A stretch of DNA of 64,000 nt. Source: Croceicoccus bisphenolivorans. GTDB lineage: Bacteria > Pseudomonadota > Alphaproteobacteria > Sphingomonadales > Sphingomonadaceae. Made by a program: the position numbers and the translations under genes. The stretch lies in NCBI RefSeq assembly GCF_001634625.1, contig NZ_LRSE01000007.1:1-64000 (forward strand), written 5' to 3'. This document shows positions 20,706 to 30,927 of this stretch, piece after piece. The notes beneath the pieces were generated by a model that was not told where the DNA came from, did not search any database, and saw only the letters and a list, made by a program, of their open reading frames with translations. How positions within the stretch are numbered: position 1 is the first letter of the stretch; each line of letters starts with the position of its first letter.

Positions 20706-21110
20706 ATGACGTACTATATGGCCGCCAAGCTTCAGGGTCCGTTCGATGATGCCATTGCGCGCACCGAAGCTGCCCTTAAAACCGAAGGGTTTGGTGTCAT
20801 CAGCCGGATCGATATCCAGCAGACACTCAAGTCGAAGATCGACGTCGATTTCCGGCCTTACACAATTCTTGGGGCGTGCAATCCAGGCCTGGCCCATGAG
20901 GCGTTGCAGGTGGAAGACAAGGTCGGGCTGATGCTGCCCTGTAATGTCATTGTCCAACAGTACGGCTCCGGCGAGGTCGAAGTTGCCGCGATTGATCCGG
21001 TGGCCTCAATGCAGGCAATCGATAATCCAGAATTGACGAAGGCTGCGCAGGTAGTTCGTGACAAGCTCTCGCGGGTTATCGAACTTTTGCGTCAAGGCGC
21101 ATCTGAATAA
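20706..21110 (+). CDS. DUF302 protein
   Basis: A 134-residue cytoplasmic protein of the DUF302 fold: MTYYMAAKLQGPFDDAIARTEAALKTEGFGVIS, then DIQQTLKSKID, YTILGACNPGLAHEAL near residue 60 and GLMLPCNVIVQQ near 82. The two conserved Cys (ACNP and PCN) are typical. DUF302 genes are frequent in metal-resistance islands; function is not known. A GAGAGGATC stretch precedes the ATG. It lies 217 bases after czcA, so it may have its own promoter. Confidence 0.85.
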   Translation: MTYYMAAKLQGPFDDAIARTEAALKTEGFGVISRIDIQQTLKSKIDVDFRPYTILGACNPGLAHEALQVEDKVGLMLPCNVIVQQYGSGEVEVAAIDPVASMQAIDNPELTKAAQVVRDKLSRVIELLRQGASE

Positions 21111-21189
21111 TGTCTCGGTCCCATGCCAGAGACGGTGCCGCTGGCAGCGCCAGCTTCTCGCATACGGACGCCGCATTTAGCACCATATT

Positions 21190-21636
21190 CTATGCAGGAA
21201 GGGCCTGCCGCACCCAGGTGACAATGGCAGTAGCTGACATCGCGCCAGATTGGCGGGCAACCTCACGCCCCTTTGAAAATAGGATCAGGGTCGGGATCGA
21301 GCGGATTCCATAGCGGGCAGCAACGGCCTGATCGGCTTCCGTGTCCAGCATTCCTAGACGCACTCTGGGTTCGAGTTGGCCGGCGGCCGCAGTGAAGGCG
21401 GGAGCCATCTGCTGGCAAGGACCGCACCAGGTTGCCCAGAAATCAACGAGCAGCGGAATGTCGCTTTTGGTAGCGTGTGCACCAAAGTTGGCTGCGGTGA
21501 GAACCAAGGGCTGCTTTAGGAATAGCAGCGATCCGCATCGGCCGCACTTGCCTCCCGCGAGAAGCTTATCCTTCGGCACCCGATTTGCAGTCGAGCACGA
21601 CGGGCAGATCACGATCATCGCACCCGAATTTGTCAT
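21190..21636 (-). CDS. trxC: Thioredoxin 2-like protein with N-terminal zinc ribbon
   Basis: A 148-residue disulfide reductase. The N-terminal zinc ribbon has CPSC (about residue 11) and CGRC (about 31); the thioredoxin fold follows with active site WCGPC (about 70) and cis-Pro loop IPTLILF (about 112). This is the TrxC (thioredoxin 2) layout. The start at 21636 was chosen over Met at 21618 because GAGGTGACC precedes it. Located just inside the right end of the island, converging with the DUF302 gene; it may repair oxidised or metal-bound thiols, which is inference. Confidence 0.88.
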   Translation of the reverse strand: MTNSGAMIVICPSCSTANRVPKDKLLAGGKCGRCGSLLFLKQPLVLTAANFGAHATKSDIPLLVDFWATWCGPCQQMAPAFTAAAGQLEPRVRLGMLDTEADQAVAARYGIRSIPTLILFSKGREVARQSGAMSATAIVTWVRQALPA

Positions 21637-21814
21637 TTGGTCACCTCGTACCGCAGGGATGGGATCGCGGAACTCAAATATAAGCCGCAGGCCTGACGAC
21701 TTTGAGAATGCCGATTCGTGCCAGCCTTGGAAAGCGAGCTTGATCTGGGCCGGAAAACAACCAGCGTTACGGCTCTCTTGCACTTTCGCTCAGAAAATCT
21801 GTTTCCAGGAGCGC

Positions 21815-21836
21815 GCTACCTAGAGAGCTACCTAGC
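21815..21836. repeat. 22-bp arm-like repeat, right copy
   Basis: Identical to 1779-1800: two GCTACCTAG copies separated by AGA. It ends 64 bp before the tRNA-Lys 3' end, the same distance as the left copy from its partial tRNA. The 64-bp spacers are clearly diverged but share TAAC at the same offset. Confidence 0.75.
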
Positions 21837-21900
21837 CACTCAAGAGGATGGAATTCCCAATCCCGGAGATAGTCTAACTATCTGTAAGTATTTGGAAAGT

Positions 21901-21976
<76 letters not shown>

Positions 21977-22076
21977 ACATCGCCGCTTTTGAGCCGCGAT
22001 ACGGTGGTTGGCCGGTGGGCCTGTCCGCCGTGGAGCGCCCCCAATAGTGTCTGACGCGATTCGCGCAAGGGGGTTT

Positions 22077-23204
22077 TTAGCTGTCCTCGAAACTTCCGCG
22101 CATATCGCGCTTGCCCCACCGGTCGACCGCCATGATCAGGCCGACGCAGATCATGATCGTCATCATCGATGAGCCGCCGTGGCTCATGAAGGGCAGGGGA
22201 ATGCCGACCACGGGTGCCAGCCCCATTACCATCATCAGGTTGACCGCGGCGTAGAAGAAGATCGTTGCCGTCAGCCCTGCCGCCATCAGGCGGGAAAAGC
22301 GGCCCGGCGCATCACGCGCCACGCGCAGTCCGTATCGCAGCAGCAGGCCGAACACGAACAGCACGAACAGTCCGCCCATCATCCCCCACTCCTCCGCCAT
22401 TGTCGCAAACACGAAATCGGTGTGCGGTTCGGGCAGGTAGTTCAGGTGGCTTTGCGTGCCGTTGCCGAACCCCTTGCCGAACATGCCGCCAGACCCGATC
22501 GCGATCTTGGACTGCGTAATGTGGTATCCGGTGCCCAGCGGATCGCTTTCCGGATCGAGGAAGGTGAAAACCCGCTGCCGCTGATAGTCATGCAGCGCGA
22601 CGAAAAACAGGATGGGAACCGCGATCGCGCCGGCAACGCCCGCGCCGATAAACCAGATGAGCGGCAGACCGGCGAGGAACATCACGACGACCGCGCCGAA
22701 CACGATGGCAAGGCTGGTGCCAAGGTCGGGCTGCATGAGGACAAGGCCGGTCGGCAAGCCGATCAAAAACCCCGGCACCAGCAGAGAGCGGAATTCGCGC
22801 GTCGCGCCGGGGGGCAGCATGTCGTAAAACCGGGCGAGGATGATGACGATGCCCGGCTTCATCAGTTCCGACGGCTGCAACGTCATGAAGCCGAGATTGA
22901 GCCATCGCTGGCTGCCCCCGCCGACAAAGCCCAGAGCTTCCACCGCCATCAGCAGCAGCACCAGCATGACATAGATGGGCAGTGCCATCATCTTCACGAA
23001 GTCGCGGCTGAAGCGGGCGATCACCATCGCCATGATCAGGAAGACGAGATAGCGCACGACATGCAGCGCGGACCACGGCATCCAGTGCCCGCCAGCCGCC
23101 GAATAAAGCACCGCCGCGCCGAAACAGACCAGCGCGGTCAACGGCACGATCACGCCCCATGGCTGGCGGCCCAGCGTTGTGGGAAGGGTAGTCAGCATGT
23201 TCAT
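22077..23204 (-). CDS. rodA: Rod-shape SEDS peptidoglycan polymerase RodA
   Basis: Inner-membrane glycosyltransferase of 375 residues with about ten hydrophobic helices. SEDS signatures are present: GGGSQRWLNLGFMTLQPSELMK (about residues 94-115), LVLMQPDLGTSLAIVFGA, and near the C-terminus GIPLPFMSHGGSSM. It polymerises glycan strands during elongation with PBP2. The start overlaps the mrdA stop by 4 bases, making it the last gene of the mreB-mreC-mreD-mrdA-rodA cluster. It ends about 100 bases from the tRNA-Lys gene. Confidence 0.95.
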   Translation of the reverse strand: MNMLTTLPTTLGRQPWGVIVPLTALVCFGAAVLYSAAGGHWMPWSALHVVRYLVFLIMAMVIARFSRDFVKMMALPIYVMLVLLLMAVEALGFVGGGSQRWLNLGFMTLQPSELMKPGIVIILARFYDMLPPGATREFRSLLVPGFLIGLPTGLVLMQPDLGTSLAIVFGAVVVMFLAGLPLIWFIGAGVAGAIAVPILFFVALHDYQRQRVFTFLDPESDPLGTGYHITQSKIAIGSGGMFGKGFGNGTQSHLNYLPEPHTDFVFATMAEEWGMMGGLFVLFVFGLLLRYGLRVARDAPGRFSRLMAAGLTATIFFYAAVNLMMVMGLAPVVGIPLPFMSHGGSSMMTIMICVGLIMAVDRWGKRDMRGSFEDS

Positions 23205-25324
23205 CGGCGCGGCCCCGGACGGTTGAATGTGGGGCTGGGCGACGGCGTCGGGCTCGCCGTGGGTGTGGGCGAAGGGGCGGGATCGGCTGCCGGTGCGTCC
23301 CCTTCGGCCGGGCGTTGTTCTTCCGCGTTATTGACCGGTTGCGGCGCTGGCGCATTTTCCGACCGGGCGACCGCGTTCTCGATCTCTCCGCTTTCCGGTT
23401 TCGGCGCGCCGCCGCCATAGGCTGCTTCGTACGACCGGTACTTGCGGGCAAGCCGTTCCTGCGCCGTGCCGCCCCATTCCTCTTCATACCGGTGCAGCAC
23501 CTCCAGCGCCTTCACCGGATCGAACAGGTACGTCATCACGTCACGCGCGACCGGATAGGCCGAAGAAGAGCCCGCGCCATGTTCGATGGCGACGGCGCAG
23601 GCGTATTTCGGATTGTCGTAGGGCGCGAAACAGATGAAGTGGCCGTGATCGCGATATTTCCACGGCACACCCTTGCCGCCCTTGCCATAGGCGAGCGAAA
23701 CGACCTGAGCGGTGCCGGTCTTGCCGGACAGTTCGATGCCGTCGAGCGGAAGGCGCGCGCGCCCCGCTGTGCCCGCACCGTTCACCACTTCCCACATGGC
23801 ATGGCGCACGATTTCCAGATGCTCGTCCGGCACATCCAGTTTCGGGGCAGGGCGGGCGCGCGCGGTCATCAGCAGGCGCGGCTGCAACCGCTTCCCGCTG
23901 GCAATGCGCGATGCCATAACGGCCTGCTGCAACGGGTTCACGAGGAAATAGCCCTGCCCGATGGTGGCGTTGACGGTATCGTAAGTCTGCCATTCCTGCC
24001 CGTACTTGCGCTCTTTCCAGGCAGGATCAGGCACGGTGCCGTAAGACTGGCTGGCGACGGGGAGCGGGTATTTGTAGCCGAGCCCCAGCTTGCGAGCCAT
24101 GTCGGATATTACCTGCATGCCGACACGCTGGGCCATGGCGTAGAAATAGACGTCGCAAGACTGGTAGATGCCCTTGGCCATGTTCGTCGTGCCATGGCCC
24201 CGCCGGTTCCAGCAGCCGAAAACGCGGTTGCCGACGCGCAACCCGCCGCCACAGAACACGGTTTCATCGGGATCGATGCCCGCGTGCAACAGCGCGAGGC
24301 TGACGAAGGGCTTGACGGTAGAACCGGGAGGATAGAGGCCCGACAGTACCTTGTTGCGAAGGGGAACGTGGTCGTCCTCCGACAGCATCTTCCATTCGAC
24401 GCGGCCAATCCCGTCGGAAAAGCTGTTGGGATCGAAACTGGGCATCGATGCCATGCACAGCAGGTCGCCCTGTTCCAGATCCATCACCACGACCGAGCCG
24501 GATTCAAGACCGATGCGGCGTGCGGCATAGTCCTGCAACTTGGCGTTGATCGTCAGCTTGACGGGATCGCCCTGCACGTCCTCGCGCGTTTCGAGGTCGC
24601 GCACGATCTTGCCGCTGGCGGTCACTTCGGCGCGCCGCGCGCCGGGCTGGCCGCGCAGGTCCTTCTCGAAGTATTTCTCGACCCCGTCCTTGCCGATCTT
24701 GAAGCCGGGAGTGATGAGAAGGGGGTTCTTTTCTTCCTCGTACTCCTCCGCCGAAACGGTGCCGACATAGCCGAGCAGGTGACCCACCGAAGGGCCGGTG
24801 GGATAGTTGCGGGTGAAGCCGCGCTGGGGCACGACGCCGGGAAGATCGGGCAGGCGCACGGAAAGCGCGGCGAACTGTTCCCAGCCAACGCCGGTGGCGA
24901 CTTCCACAGGGCGGAAGCCGCGGGTGCCGTCCAGCTTGTCGCGAAGGTCGGTGATGGCTGCGGGCGTCAGTTCAAGGATCTCGCCAAGCGTTGCCAGCGT
25001 ACGTTCCTTGTCGATCACGCGTTCGGGCACCAGATCGACGCGGAAATCGGCGCGGTTCGATGCCATCGGAATATTGTTGCGATCAAGGATCCAGCCGCGG
25101 CGGGGCGGGATCAGGGTCAGGTCCACGCGGTTGGATTCGGACGCGAGATTGTACTTCTCGTTTTCCGCGACTGCGAGATAGCCCATCCGCACCGCGAGCA
25201 GAACGCCGATGCCGCCCTGCACGGAGCCGAGGACGAAGCTGCGCCGGTCGAACCGGTTGCGCAGTTCGCCGCTGCTGACCCGCTGGACAAGGCGCGGGCC
25301 GCGTCGTTTCAACTTGAACAGCAT
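23201..25324 (-). CDS. mrdA: Penicillin-binding protein 2, elongation transpeptidase
   Basis: Class B PBP of 707 residues, partner of RodA. One N-terminal membrane anchor (about residues 30-50), PBP dimer domain (about 70-240), then the transpeptidase domain with PPGSTVKPF (SxxK), SCDVYFY (SxD) and SGKTGTAQ (KTG). The last 70 residues are low-complexity Ala/Pro/Thr/Ser (PTPTASPTPSPSPT), longer than in enteric PBP2. Its start overlaps the mreD stop by one base and it overlaps rodA by four. Confidence 0.94.
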   Translation of the reverse strand: MLFKLKRRGPRLVQRVSSGELRNRFDRRSFVLGSVQGGIGVLLAVRMGYLAVAENEKYNLASESNRVDLTLIPPRRGWILDRNNIPMASNRADFRVDLVPERVIDKERTLATLGEILELTPAAITDLRDKLDGTRGFRPVEVATGVGWEQFAALSVRLPDLPGVVPQRGFTRNYPTGPSVGHLLGYVGTVSAEEYEEEKNPLLITPGFKIGKDGVEKYFEKDLRGQPGARRAEVTASGKIVRDLETREDVQGDPVKLTINAKLQDYAARRIGLESGSVVVMDLEQGDLLCMASMPSFDPNSFSDGIGRVEWKMLSEDDHVPLRNKVLSGLYPPGSTVKPFVSLALLHAGIDPDETVFCGGGLRVGNRVFGCWNRRGHGTTNMAKGIYQSCDVYFYAMAQRVGMQVISDMARKLGLGYKYPLPVASQSYGTVPDPAWKERKYGQEWQTYDTVNATIGQGYFLVNPLQQAVMASRIASGKRLQPRLLMTARARPAPKLDVPDEHLEIVRHAMWEVVNGAGTAGRARLPLDGIELSGKTGTAQVVSLAYGKGGKGVPWKYRDHGHFICFAPYDNPKYACAVAIEHGAGSSSAYPVARDVMTYLFDPVKALEVLHRYEEEWGGTAQERLARKYRSYEAAYGGGAPKPESGEIENAVARSENAPAPQPVNNAEEQRPAEGDAPAADPAPSPTPTASPTPSPSPTFNRPGPRR

Positions 25325-25881
25325 CAGCCCAGCACCCGCACGCGGGCGAGTCTCAAGAGGTCGAGGATCGCGATCACGCGCGTCAGTAACGGAAATGCGA
25401 TGAACGAAAGCAGAAGCTGCGGCACGATCACGGCGGGATGGAACGTGCCGCCCGCGAAAACCGCGAAGATATGGGCCAGGAACAGGTAGATCGCGATGAC
25501 GACGCTGGCGACCAGCCAGTCTTGCCAGAACCCGCGCCAGCGCAGCCAGCCGTCCACCTGTTCAAGCCCGATCATTGTTATCGAGAACAGCAAGACGCCG
25601 CTGCCGAAGGGTTGGCCGGAGTAGAGATCGTCGATCAACCCGAGCGGGGCACCAGCCCAAAGCGGCAGCAGCCCGGGGCGCAGCAGACGCCATGCGACAA
25701 GGAACATGAACGCCAGTGGCGGCAGGACAGGCGCGGACGCTATAACCGGCGAGAGCGGCAGCAGCGAGGCCCATGCGATTGTAATCCACGGAACCGCCGT
25801 TGCCAGCAGGGGCGAGGGCGCACGGTTGATCCGGCGGGTAAACAGGTCCGATCCGGGAAGCCGGTCGCCTTTCAAGGGCAT
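25324..25881 (-). CDS. mreD: Rod-shape-determining protein MreD
   Basis: Inner-membrane protein of 185 residues with five to six helices (ATAVPWITIAWASLLPL, LAFMFLVAWRLLRPG, FGSGVLLFSITMIGLE). It belongs to the MreBCD morphogenesis complex. The frame is open far upstream, but the ATG at 25881, ten bases before the mreC stop, gives the family's normal length; upstream codons overlap mreC and encode no membrane sequence. Family identity rests on topology and operon position. Confidence 0.85.
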   Translation of the reverse strand: MPLKGDRLPGSDLFTRRINRAPSPLLATAVPWITIAWASLLPLSPVIASAPVLPPLAFMFLVAWRLLRPGLLPLWAGAPLGLIDDLYSGQPFGSGVLLFSITMIGLEQVDGWLRWRGFWQDWLVASVVIAIYLFLAHIFAVFAGGTFHPAVIVPQLLLSFIAFPLLTRVIAILDLLRLARVRVLG

Positions 25882-25891
25882 GGCAAACAGC

Positions 25892-26785
25892 TCATTCGGC
25901 GGCTTGCGCGGCGGGCGCGCGCAGTTCGGTGATCGGTTGCCATATCGGTTCGACCACGACGAATTCGCTGGCCGCGGGGTCGGAAACGATACGCGCCACA
26001 GCACCATCGCGCGTGACGTTGGCGACGGTGGCGACAGGCACGTTCGGGCGATAGAGTCCGCCGGAACCGGAAGTGACCAGAACATCGCCCTTGCGCAGCG
26101 GATTGATGCCCAGATCGATCAGGCGAATGATCAGTGTTCCGTCCGCCTGTCCCTGCGCGAAGCCCGAAATGTCGCCGTTCACGCGGCGCACCGGAACGAC
26201 GCTTTCGCCATCGGTGATAAGCAGCACCCGCGCGGTACGGTTGCCCACTTCAAGCACGCGCCCGACAAGGCCGGTGGCCGAACGCACCGGTTGGCCAACC
26301 TGCACCCCGTCGCGCTTGCCGGCGCTGAGCAGCGCGAAACGCCGCGTGCTGCTGGCGGTGGAGCCGATCAGGCGCGCCGCCGTTACCGCCTTGCCATCGG
26401 TTTCCCGCACGCCCAGTAGCGCCTTCAGCCGCACGTTTTCCGACCGGATTGCCTCCGCCTCTGCCAGGCGGGAGCGGGCAATGGCCAGTTCTTCCTTCAG
26501 CCGCGCGTTCTTGCTCCCCGCCTCGATATAGCCGGAGATCACGTCGATCACCGACTTGCCGGTGGAGCGGGATGCCGCCGAAAGCTGACCGGCAGGGGCG
26601 GCGACGTCGGCTGCCGCGTTGCGGGCGAAGGTAAAACTGCTGGGGCTGACGAGCGAGATGACGAGCAGCACGAAACCCAGCGCGGCGCCCGAAATCGCCG
26701 CGACATAGCTCGTGAACAGTCCGAACTGGGCCTTTTTCGAAAAGCCGGACCGTGAAACGCCCGGCCGGTTTTGCGGCGGCGCCAT
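25892..26785 (-). CDS. mreC: Rod-shape-determining protein MreC
   Basis: Bitopic periplasmic scaffold of 297 residues: a short cytoplasmic start, one membrane helix (about 27-48, AAISGAALGFVLLVISLVS), a coiled coil (about 85-112, ARLKEELAIARSRLAEAEAIR) and the beta-barrel domain with VGRVLEVGNRTARVLLITD and GLVLVTSG-like DVLVTSGSGGLYRPNVPV. It bridges MreB filaments and the PBP2/RodA synthase. Lies 32 bases after mreB in the same direction. Confidence 0.93.
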   Translation of the reverse strand: MAPPQNRPGVSRSGFSKKAQFGLFTSYVAAISGAALGFVLLVISLVSPSSFTFARNAAADVAAPAGQLSAASRSTGKSVIDVISGYIEAGSKNARLKEELAIARSRLAEAEAIRSENVRLKALLGVRETDGKAVTAARLIGSTASSTRRFALLSAGKRDGVQVGQPVRSATGLVGRVLEVGNRTARVLLITDGESVVPVRRVNGDISGFAQGQADGTLIIRLIDLGINPLRKGDVLVTSGSGGLYRPNVPVATVANVTRDGAVARIVSDPAASEFVVVEPIWQPITELRAPAAQAAE

Positions 26786-26817
26786 GGCCTCGCCCCCTTC
26801 AGGTCAGATCGATTGCC

Positions 26818-27927
<1,110 letters not shown>

Positions 27928-28032
27928 CTAGCGCAAAATAGTAGACGGATGGAAAATTTTTCGCGCGCGTTTGAGGGCTTTTCCACACCGTCTATCTCGA
28001 AAAAGTCGGGCTTCGTCGCTATCGCCGCCGAT

Positions 28033-29883
28033 ATGCCGCAAATTCGCCGCCTTCCCGATAATCTCGTCAACCGGATCGCGGCGGGCGAAGTCGTGGAACG
28101 GCCCGCTGCCGCGCTGAAGGAACTGGTCGAAAACGCAATCGATGCCGGCGCGACGCGGATCGATATCGCGCTGAAACTGGGCGGGCTCGACGGGATTGAG
28201 GTTACCGACGACGGCTGCGGGATGACTGCGGACGACATGGCGCTGGCGCTGGAGCGGCACGCGACATCGAAACTGCCGGATGAAGAGATCGAACTGGTCA
28301 CCACCCTCGGCTTTCGTGGGGAAGCGCTGCCCTCGATCGCCAGCGTCGCGCGGCTGACCATCGAAAGCCGCCCGCGAGAGTGCGAGGAAGGCTGGCGCCG
28401 CGTGGTCGACCATGGCCGGCTGGTGGAGGAGGGACCCGCCGCCCTGCCACCCGGAACCCGCATCAAGGTCGAGCAGGTGTTCGCGAACGTGCCCGCGCGG
28501 CGCAAGTTTCTGCGCAGCCCGCGCAGCGAATATGCCGCGTGCCACGATGTCGTGCGCCGTCTTGCCATGGCACGGCCCGACGTGGGCTTTTCCCTGTCGA
28601 ATGACGGGCGGCGCATCTTCCAGGTTCAGCCGGGGGAGGAACTGCCCACCCGCGTCAGCCGCCTGATCGCGCGGGAACTGGCCGACAATGCCGTTCTTGT
28701 CGACGTGATGCGCGGCCCGGCCGAAGCGCCGATCCGCATGACCGGCGTTGCGGGCCTGCCCACCTACAACCGCGGGGTGGCCGATCACCAGTACCTGTTC
28801 GTCAACGGCAGGCCGGTGAAGGACAGGCTGCTGATCGGCGCGGTGCGCGGCGCCTATTCCGACATGCTGGCGCGGGACAGGCACGCGGTGCTGGCGCTGT
28901 TTCTTGACGTTCCGCCCGGTGAAGTCGACGTCAATGTGCATCCGGCCAAGACCGAGGTGCGTTTCCGCGATCCGGCACTGGTGCGCGGGTTGATCGTATC
29001 CGGCCTGCGCGAAGCCTTGTCGAGCGGGGACAAGCGCAGCGCCCAATCGCCCGATCCCGCCGCGATGGGCGCGTGGCAGAGGGAAGGGGACTTGCCGTTC
29101 CAGTCCGACGCACCGCCTCGCCAGCCCGATGTTGCCCGCGATAACCGCAGCATTTTCGCCGGACTTGGCTGGGAGCGGCGCGAACGCCCGACGATCCCCC
29201 CTGTGTGGCGAGAGACGGAAGGCTCGATCCTTGCCGACAAGGGCCTTGCCCCCCACGCCCCTGCCGAAGAGGCCGTGGACGAGCCGGGCGATGCCGATAC
29301 CTATCCGCTGGGCGCGGCACGCGGACAGATCGCGCAGACCTATATCGTGGCAGAGGCAGCCGACGGGCTGGTCATCGTGGACCAGCACGCCGCGCACGAA
29401 CGGCTGACGCTGGAACGGTTGAAGGCGGCGGGGGCTGATGATGCCGTGGCACGTTCCCAAGCGCTCCTGCTGCCCGAAGTGGTGGAGATGGACGAAAGCG
29501 ACTGCGACAGGATCGAGGATGCCGCCGAAAAGCTGGCGACGTTCGGGCTGGCGGTCGAACGCTTCGGGCCGGACGCGATGCTGGTGCGCGCCATGCCCGC
29601 CGCGCTGAAGGGTGCCGATGCGCAAAAGCTGCTGCGCGACATCGCTGACGACATTGCCCAGAACGGCGATGCGATCCTGCTGGGTGAGAGGCTGGACCAC
29701 GTGCTGGCCACGATGGCCTGCCATGGGTCGGTAAGGGCAGGGCGGCGCCTCAACGTAACCGAAATGAACGCGCTGCTGCGCGAAATGGAACGCACACCGC
29801 GTTCAGGACAATGCAACCATGGCCGCCCGACATGGGTGAAGCTTTCGATGACGGACGTCGAAAAGCTGTTCGGCCGGAAATAG
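28033..29883 (+). CDS. mutL: DNA mismatch repair endonuclease MutL
   Basis: A 616-residue GHKL ATPase. N-terminal ATP-binding motifs: IAAGEVVERPAAALKELVENAIDAG and TRGFRGEAL-like TLGFRGEALPSI. The C-terminal domain carries the endonuclease signature DQHAAHERLTLE (DQHA-x2-E-x4-E), with ACHGSVRAG and QCNHGRP following, so it should nick DNA itself, consistent with a bacterium without MutH. The ATG at 28033 (MPQIRRLPDNLVNRIAAGE) gives the usual start; an earlier ATG at 27949 would add 28 unusual residues. Confidence 0.95.
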   Translation: MPQIRRLPDNLVNRIAAGEVVERPAAALKELVENAIDAGATRIDIALKLGGLDGIEVTDDGCGMTADDMALALERHATSKLPDEEIELVTTLGFRGEALPSIASVARLTIESRPRECEEGWRRVVDHGRLVEEGPAALPPGTRIKVEQVFANVPARRKFLRSPRSEYAACHDVVRRLAMARPDVGFSLSNDGRRIFQVQPGEELPTRVSRLIARELADNAVLVDVMRGPAEAPIRMTGVAGLPTYNRGVADHQYLFVNGRPVKDRLLIGAVRGAYSDMLARDRHAVLALFLDVPPGEVDVNVHPAKTEVRFRDPALVRGLIVSGLREALSSGDKRSAQSPDPAAMGAWQREGDLPFQSDAPPRQPDVARDNRSIFAGLGWERRERPTIPPVWRETEGSILADKGLAPHAPAEEAVDEPGDADTYPLGAARGQIAQTYIVAEAADGLVIVDQHAAHERLTLERLKAAGADDAVARSQALLLPEVVEMDESDCDRIEDAAEKLATFGLAVERFGPDAMLVRAMPAALKGADAQKLLRDIADDIAQNGDAILLGERLDHVLATMACHGSVRAGRRLNVTEMNALLREMERTPRSGQCNHGRPTWVKLSMTDVEKLFGRK

Positions 29884-29902
29884 CGACAGGAGAATATCGA
29901 AG

Positions 29903-30412
29903 ATGCGTTTGGCCTTCACCGGACTGGCGATGCTCACCCTGCTGGCAGGATGCGGCGGCGAGGCATCGAGCCCGGCCGAGGACGCCGCCGACGTGGCCGA
30001 GATCGAGGCGATCCACGATATGCCCGCGATCCAGCCGATCGATCCGGAACGCATCAGTTATACCGATATCGAGAAGAACAACCTGTTCGGCATGGGCTGC
30101 GGCTTTGCGCCCGATGGCAGTATGGCGATCATGTTCCTTGCGCAGGAAAACTACGGCTTCCTGAAGCTGGACGGCAAGATCCGCACTCTCGCGCCGGACA
30201 AGGGCAGCGCAGAGCTGCCGATGAAGGCTTATTCGGGGTACGACGGCAAGGAATACACCGTCACGCTGACAATGGGGAAAAGCGGGAATGAAGACGCGGA
30301 CGGTGCCGGCGAAGGGATCGAGAGCAGCAAGTTCCCCGGTAAGATGGTCATCCGCGACATGAAGGACCGCATCGTCTACGACGCGACAGGGACCATCGGC
30401 TGCGGTAGCTGA
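29903..30412 (+). CDS. Putative lipoprotein, unknown
   Basis: A 169-residue protein with a lipobox (MLTLLAGCGG, Cys near 17), an acidic linker (PAEDAADVAEIEAI) and a compact domain starting SYTDIEKNNLFGMGCGF and ending GTIGCGS, where two Cys could pair. No family recognised. It starts 19 bases after mutL with an AGGAG site and may be co-transcribed with it. Similar small lipoproteins following mutL are plausible in sphingomonads, but I cannot assign a role. Confidence 0.7.
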   Translation: MRLAFTGLAMLTLLAGCGGEASSPAEDAADVAEIEAIHDMPAIQPIDPERISYTDIEKNNLFGMGCGFAPDGSMAIMFLAQENYGFLKLDGKIRTLAPDKGSAELPMKAYSGYDGKEYTVTLTMGKSGNEDADGAGEGIESSKFPGKMVIRDMKDRIVYDATGTIGCGS

Positions 30413-30422
30413 ACCAGCGTCG

Positions 30423-30881
30423 TCAGTCGGTACCACCCGGATCGCGGGTGCCTATCATCGCGTTCGATATCATCGACATGACGACTTTGCTTTCGGCGTC
30501 CAGCGTTTCAATAAACACGCGGACGAAGCCGATTTCAGGGCGGGAAGCACTGCGCCGTTTCGATAGCAGTGTCTGGCGAACGCTTAATACATCGCCGGGG
30601 TAGACCGGACGGGTCCAGCGCAGTTCATCCATCCCTGCGCCGCCCTTCCCGACAAAGCCTGTTTTCTTCCAGCTTTCGACCATCAGGCGCATGGTCAGCC
30701 CCGCGGTCATCCAGCCGCTGGCGGTCAGCTTTCCAAAGGGGCCTTTCGCCGCAGCCTCGTCATCGAGGTGAAAGTCCTGCGGATCGTAGCGGCTGGCGAA
30801 TTCGATGATCTCCTCGCGAGTCACTTCGCAACTGCCGTGCAGGTCGACGGTGCCGACCTCGTAATCTTCGTAATAACGCAT
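30423..30881 (-). CDS. MaoC-like hot-dog dehydratase
   Basis: A 152-residue hot-dog fold enzyme of the MaoC / (R)-specific enoyl-CoA hydratase family. The hydratase signature is clear: ASRYDPQDFHLDDEAA near residues 29-44, supplying the catalytic Asp and His, followed by GWMTAGLTMRL and PVYPGDVLSV. It would hydrate trans-2-enoyl-CoA esters, but the substrate is not evident. Convergent with the lipoprotein gene, ten bases away. Confidence 0.85.
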   Translation of the reverse strand: MRYYEDYEVGTVDLHGSCEVTREEIIEFASRYDPQDFHLDDEAAAKGPFGKLTASGWMTAGLTMRLMVESWKKTGFVGKGGAGMDELRWTRPVYPGDVLSVRQTLLSKRRSASRPEIGFVRVFIETLDAESKVVMSMISNAMIGTRDPGGTD

Positions 30882-30927
30882 TTCGCCCGCCTATCACGAA
30901 GGCGGGCGAAAGCAATTGCAGATCGGA

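Noticed and set aside
22179-23420. A 413-codon frame antisense to rodA
   Set aside because: Antisense shadow of a convincing SEDS gene with no recognisable domain.
23315-25489. A 724-codon open frame on the plus strand across the PBP2 gene
   Set aside because: It lies antisense to a complete mrdA gene with all transpeptidase motifs; its product has no family pattern and reflects G+C-rich codon use in the real gene.
27928-29724. A 598-codon frame antisense to mutL
   Set aside because: MutL carries every expected motif on the other strand; the antisense product shows no domain, only low-complexity His/Arg/Gly stretches.
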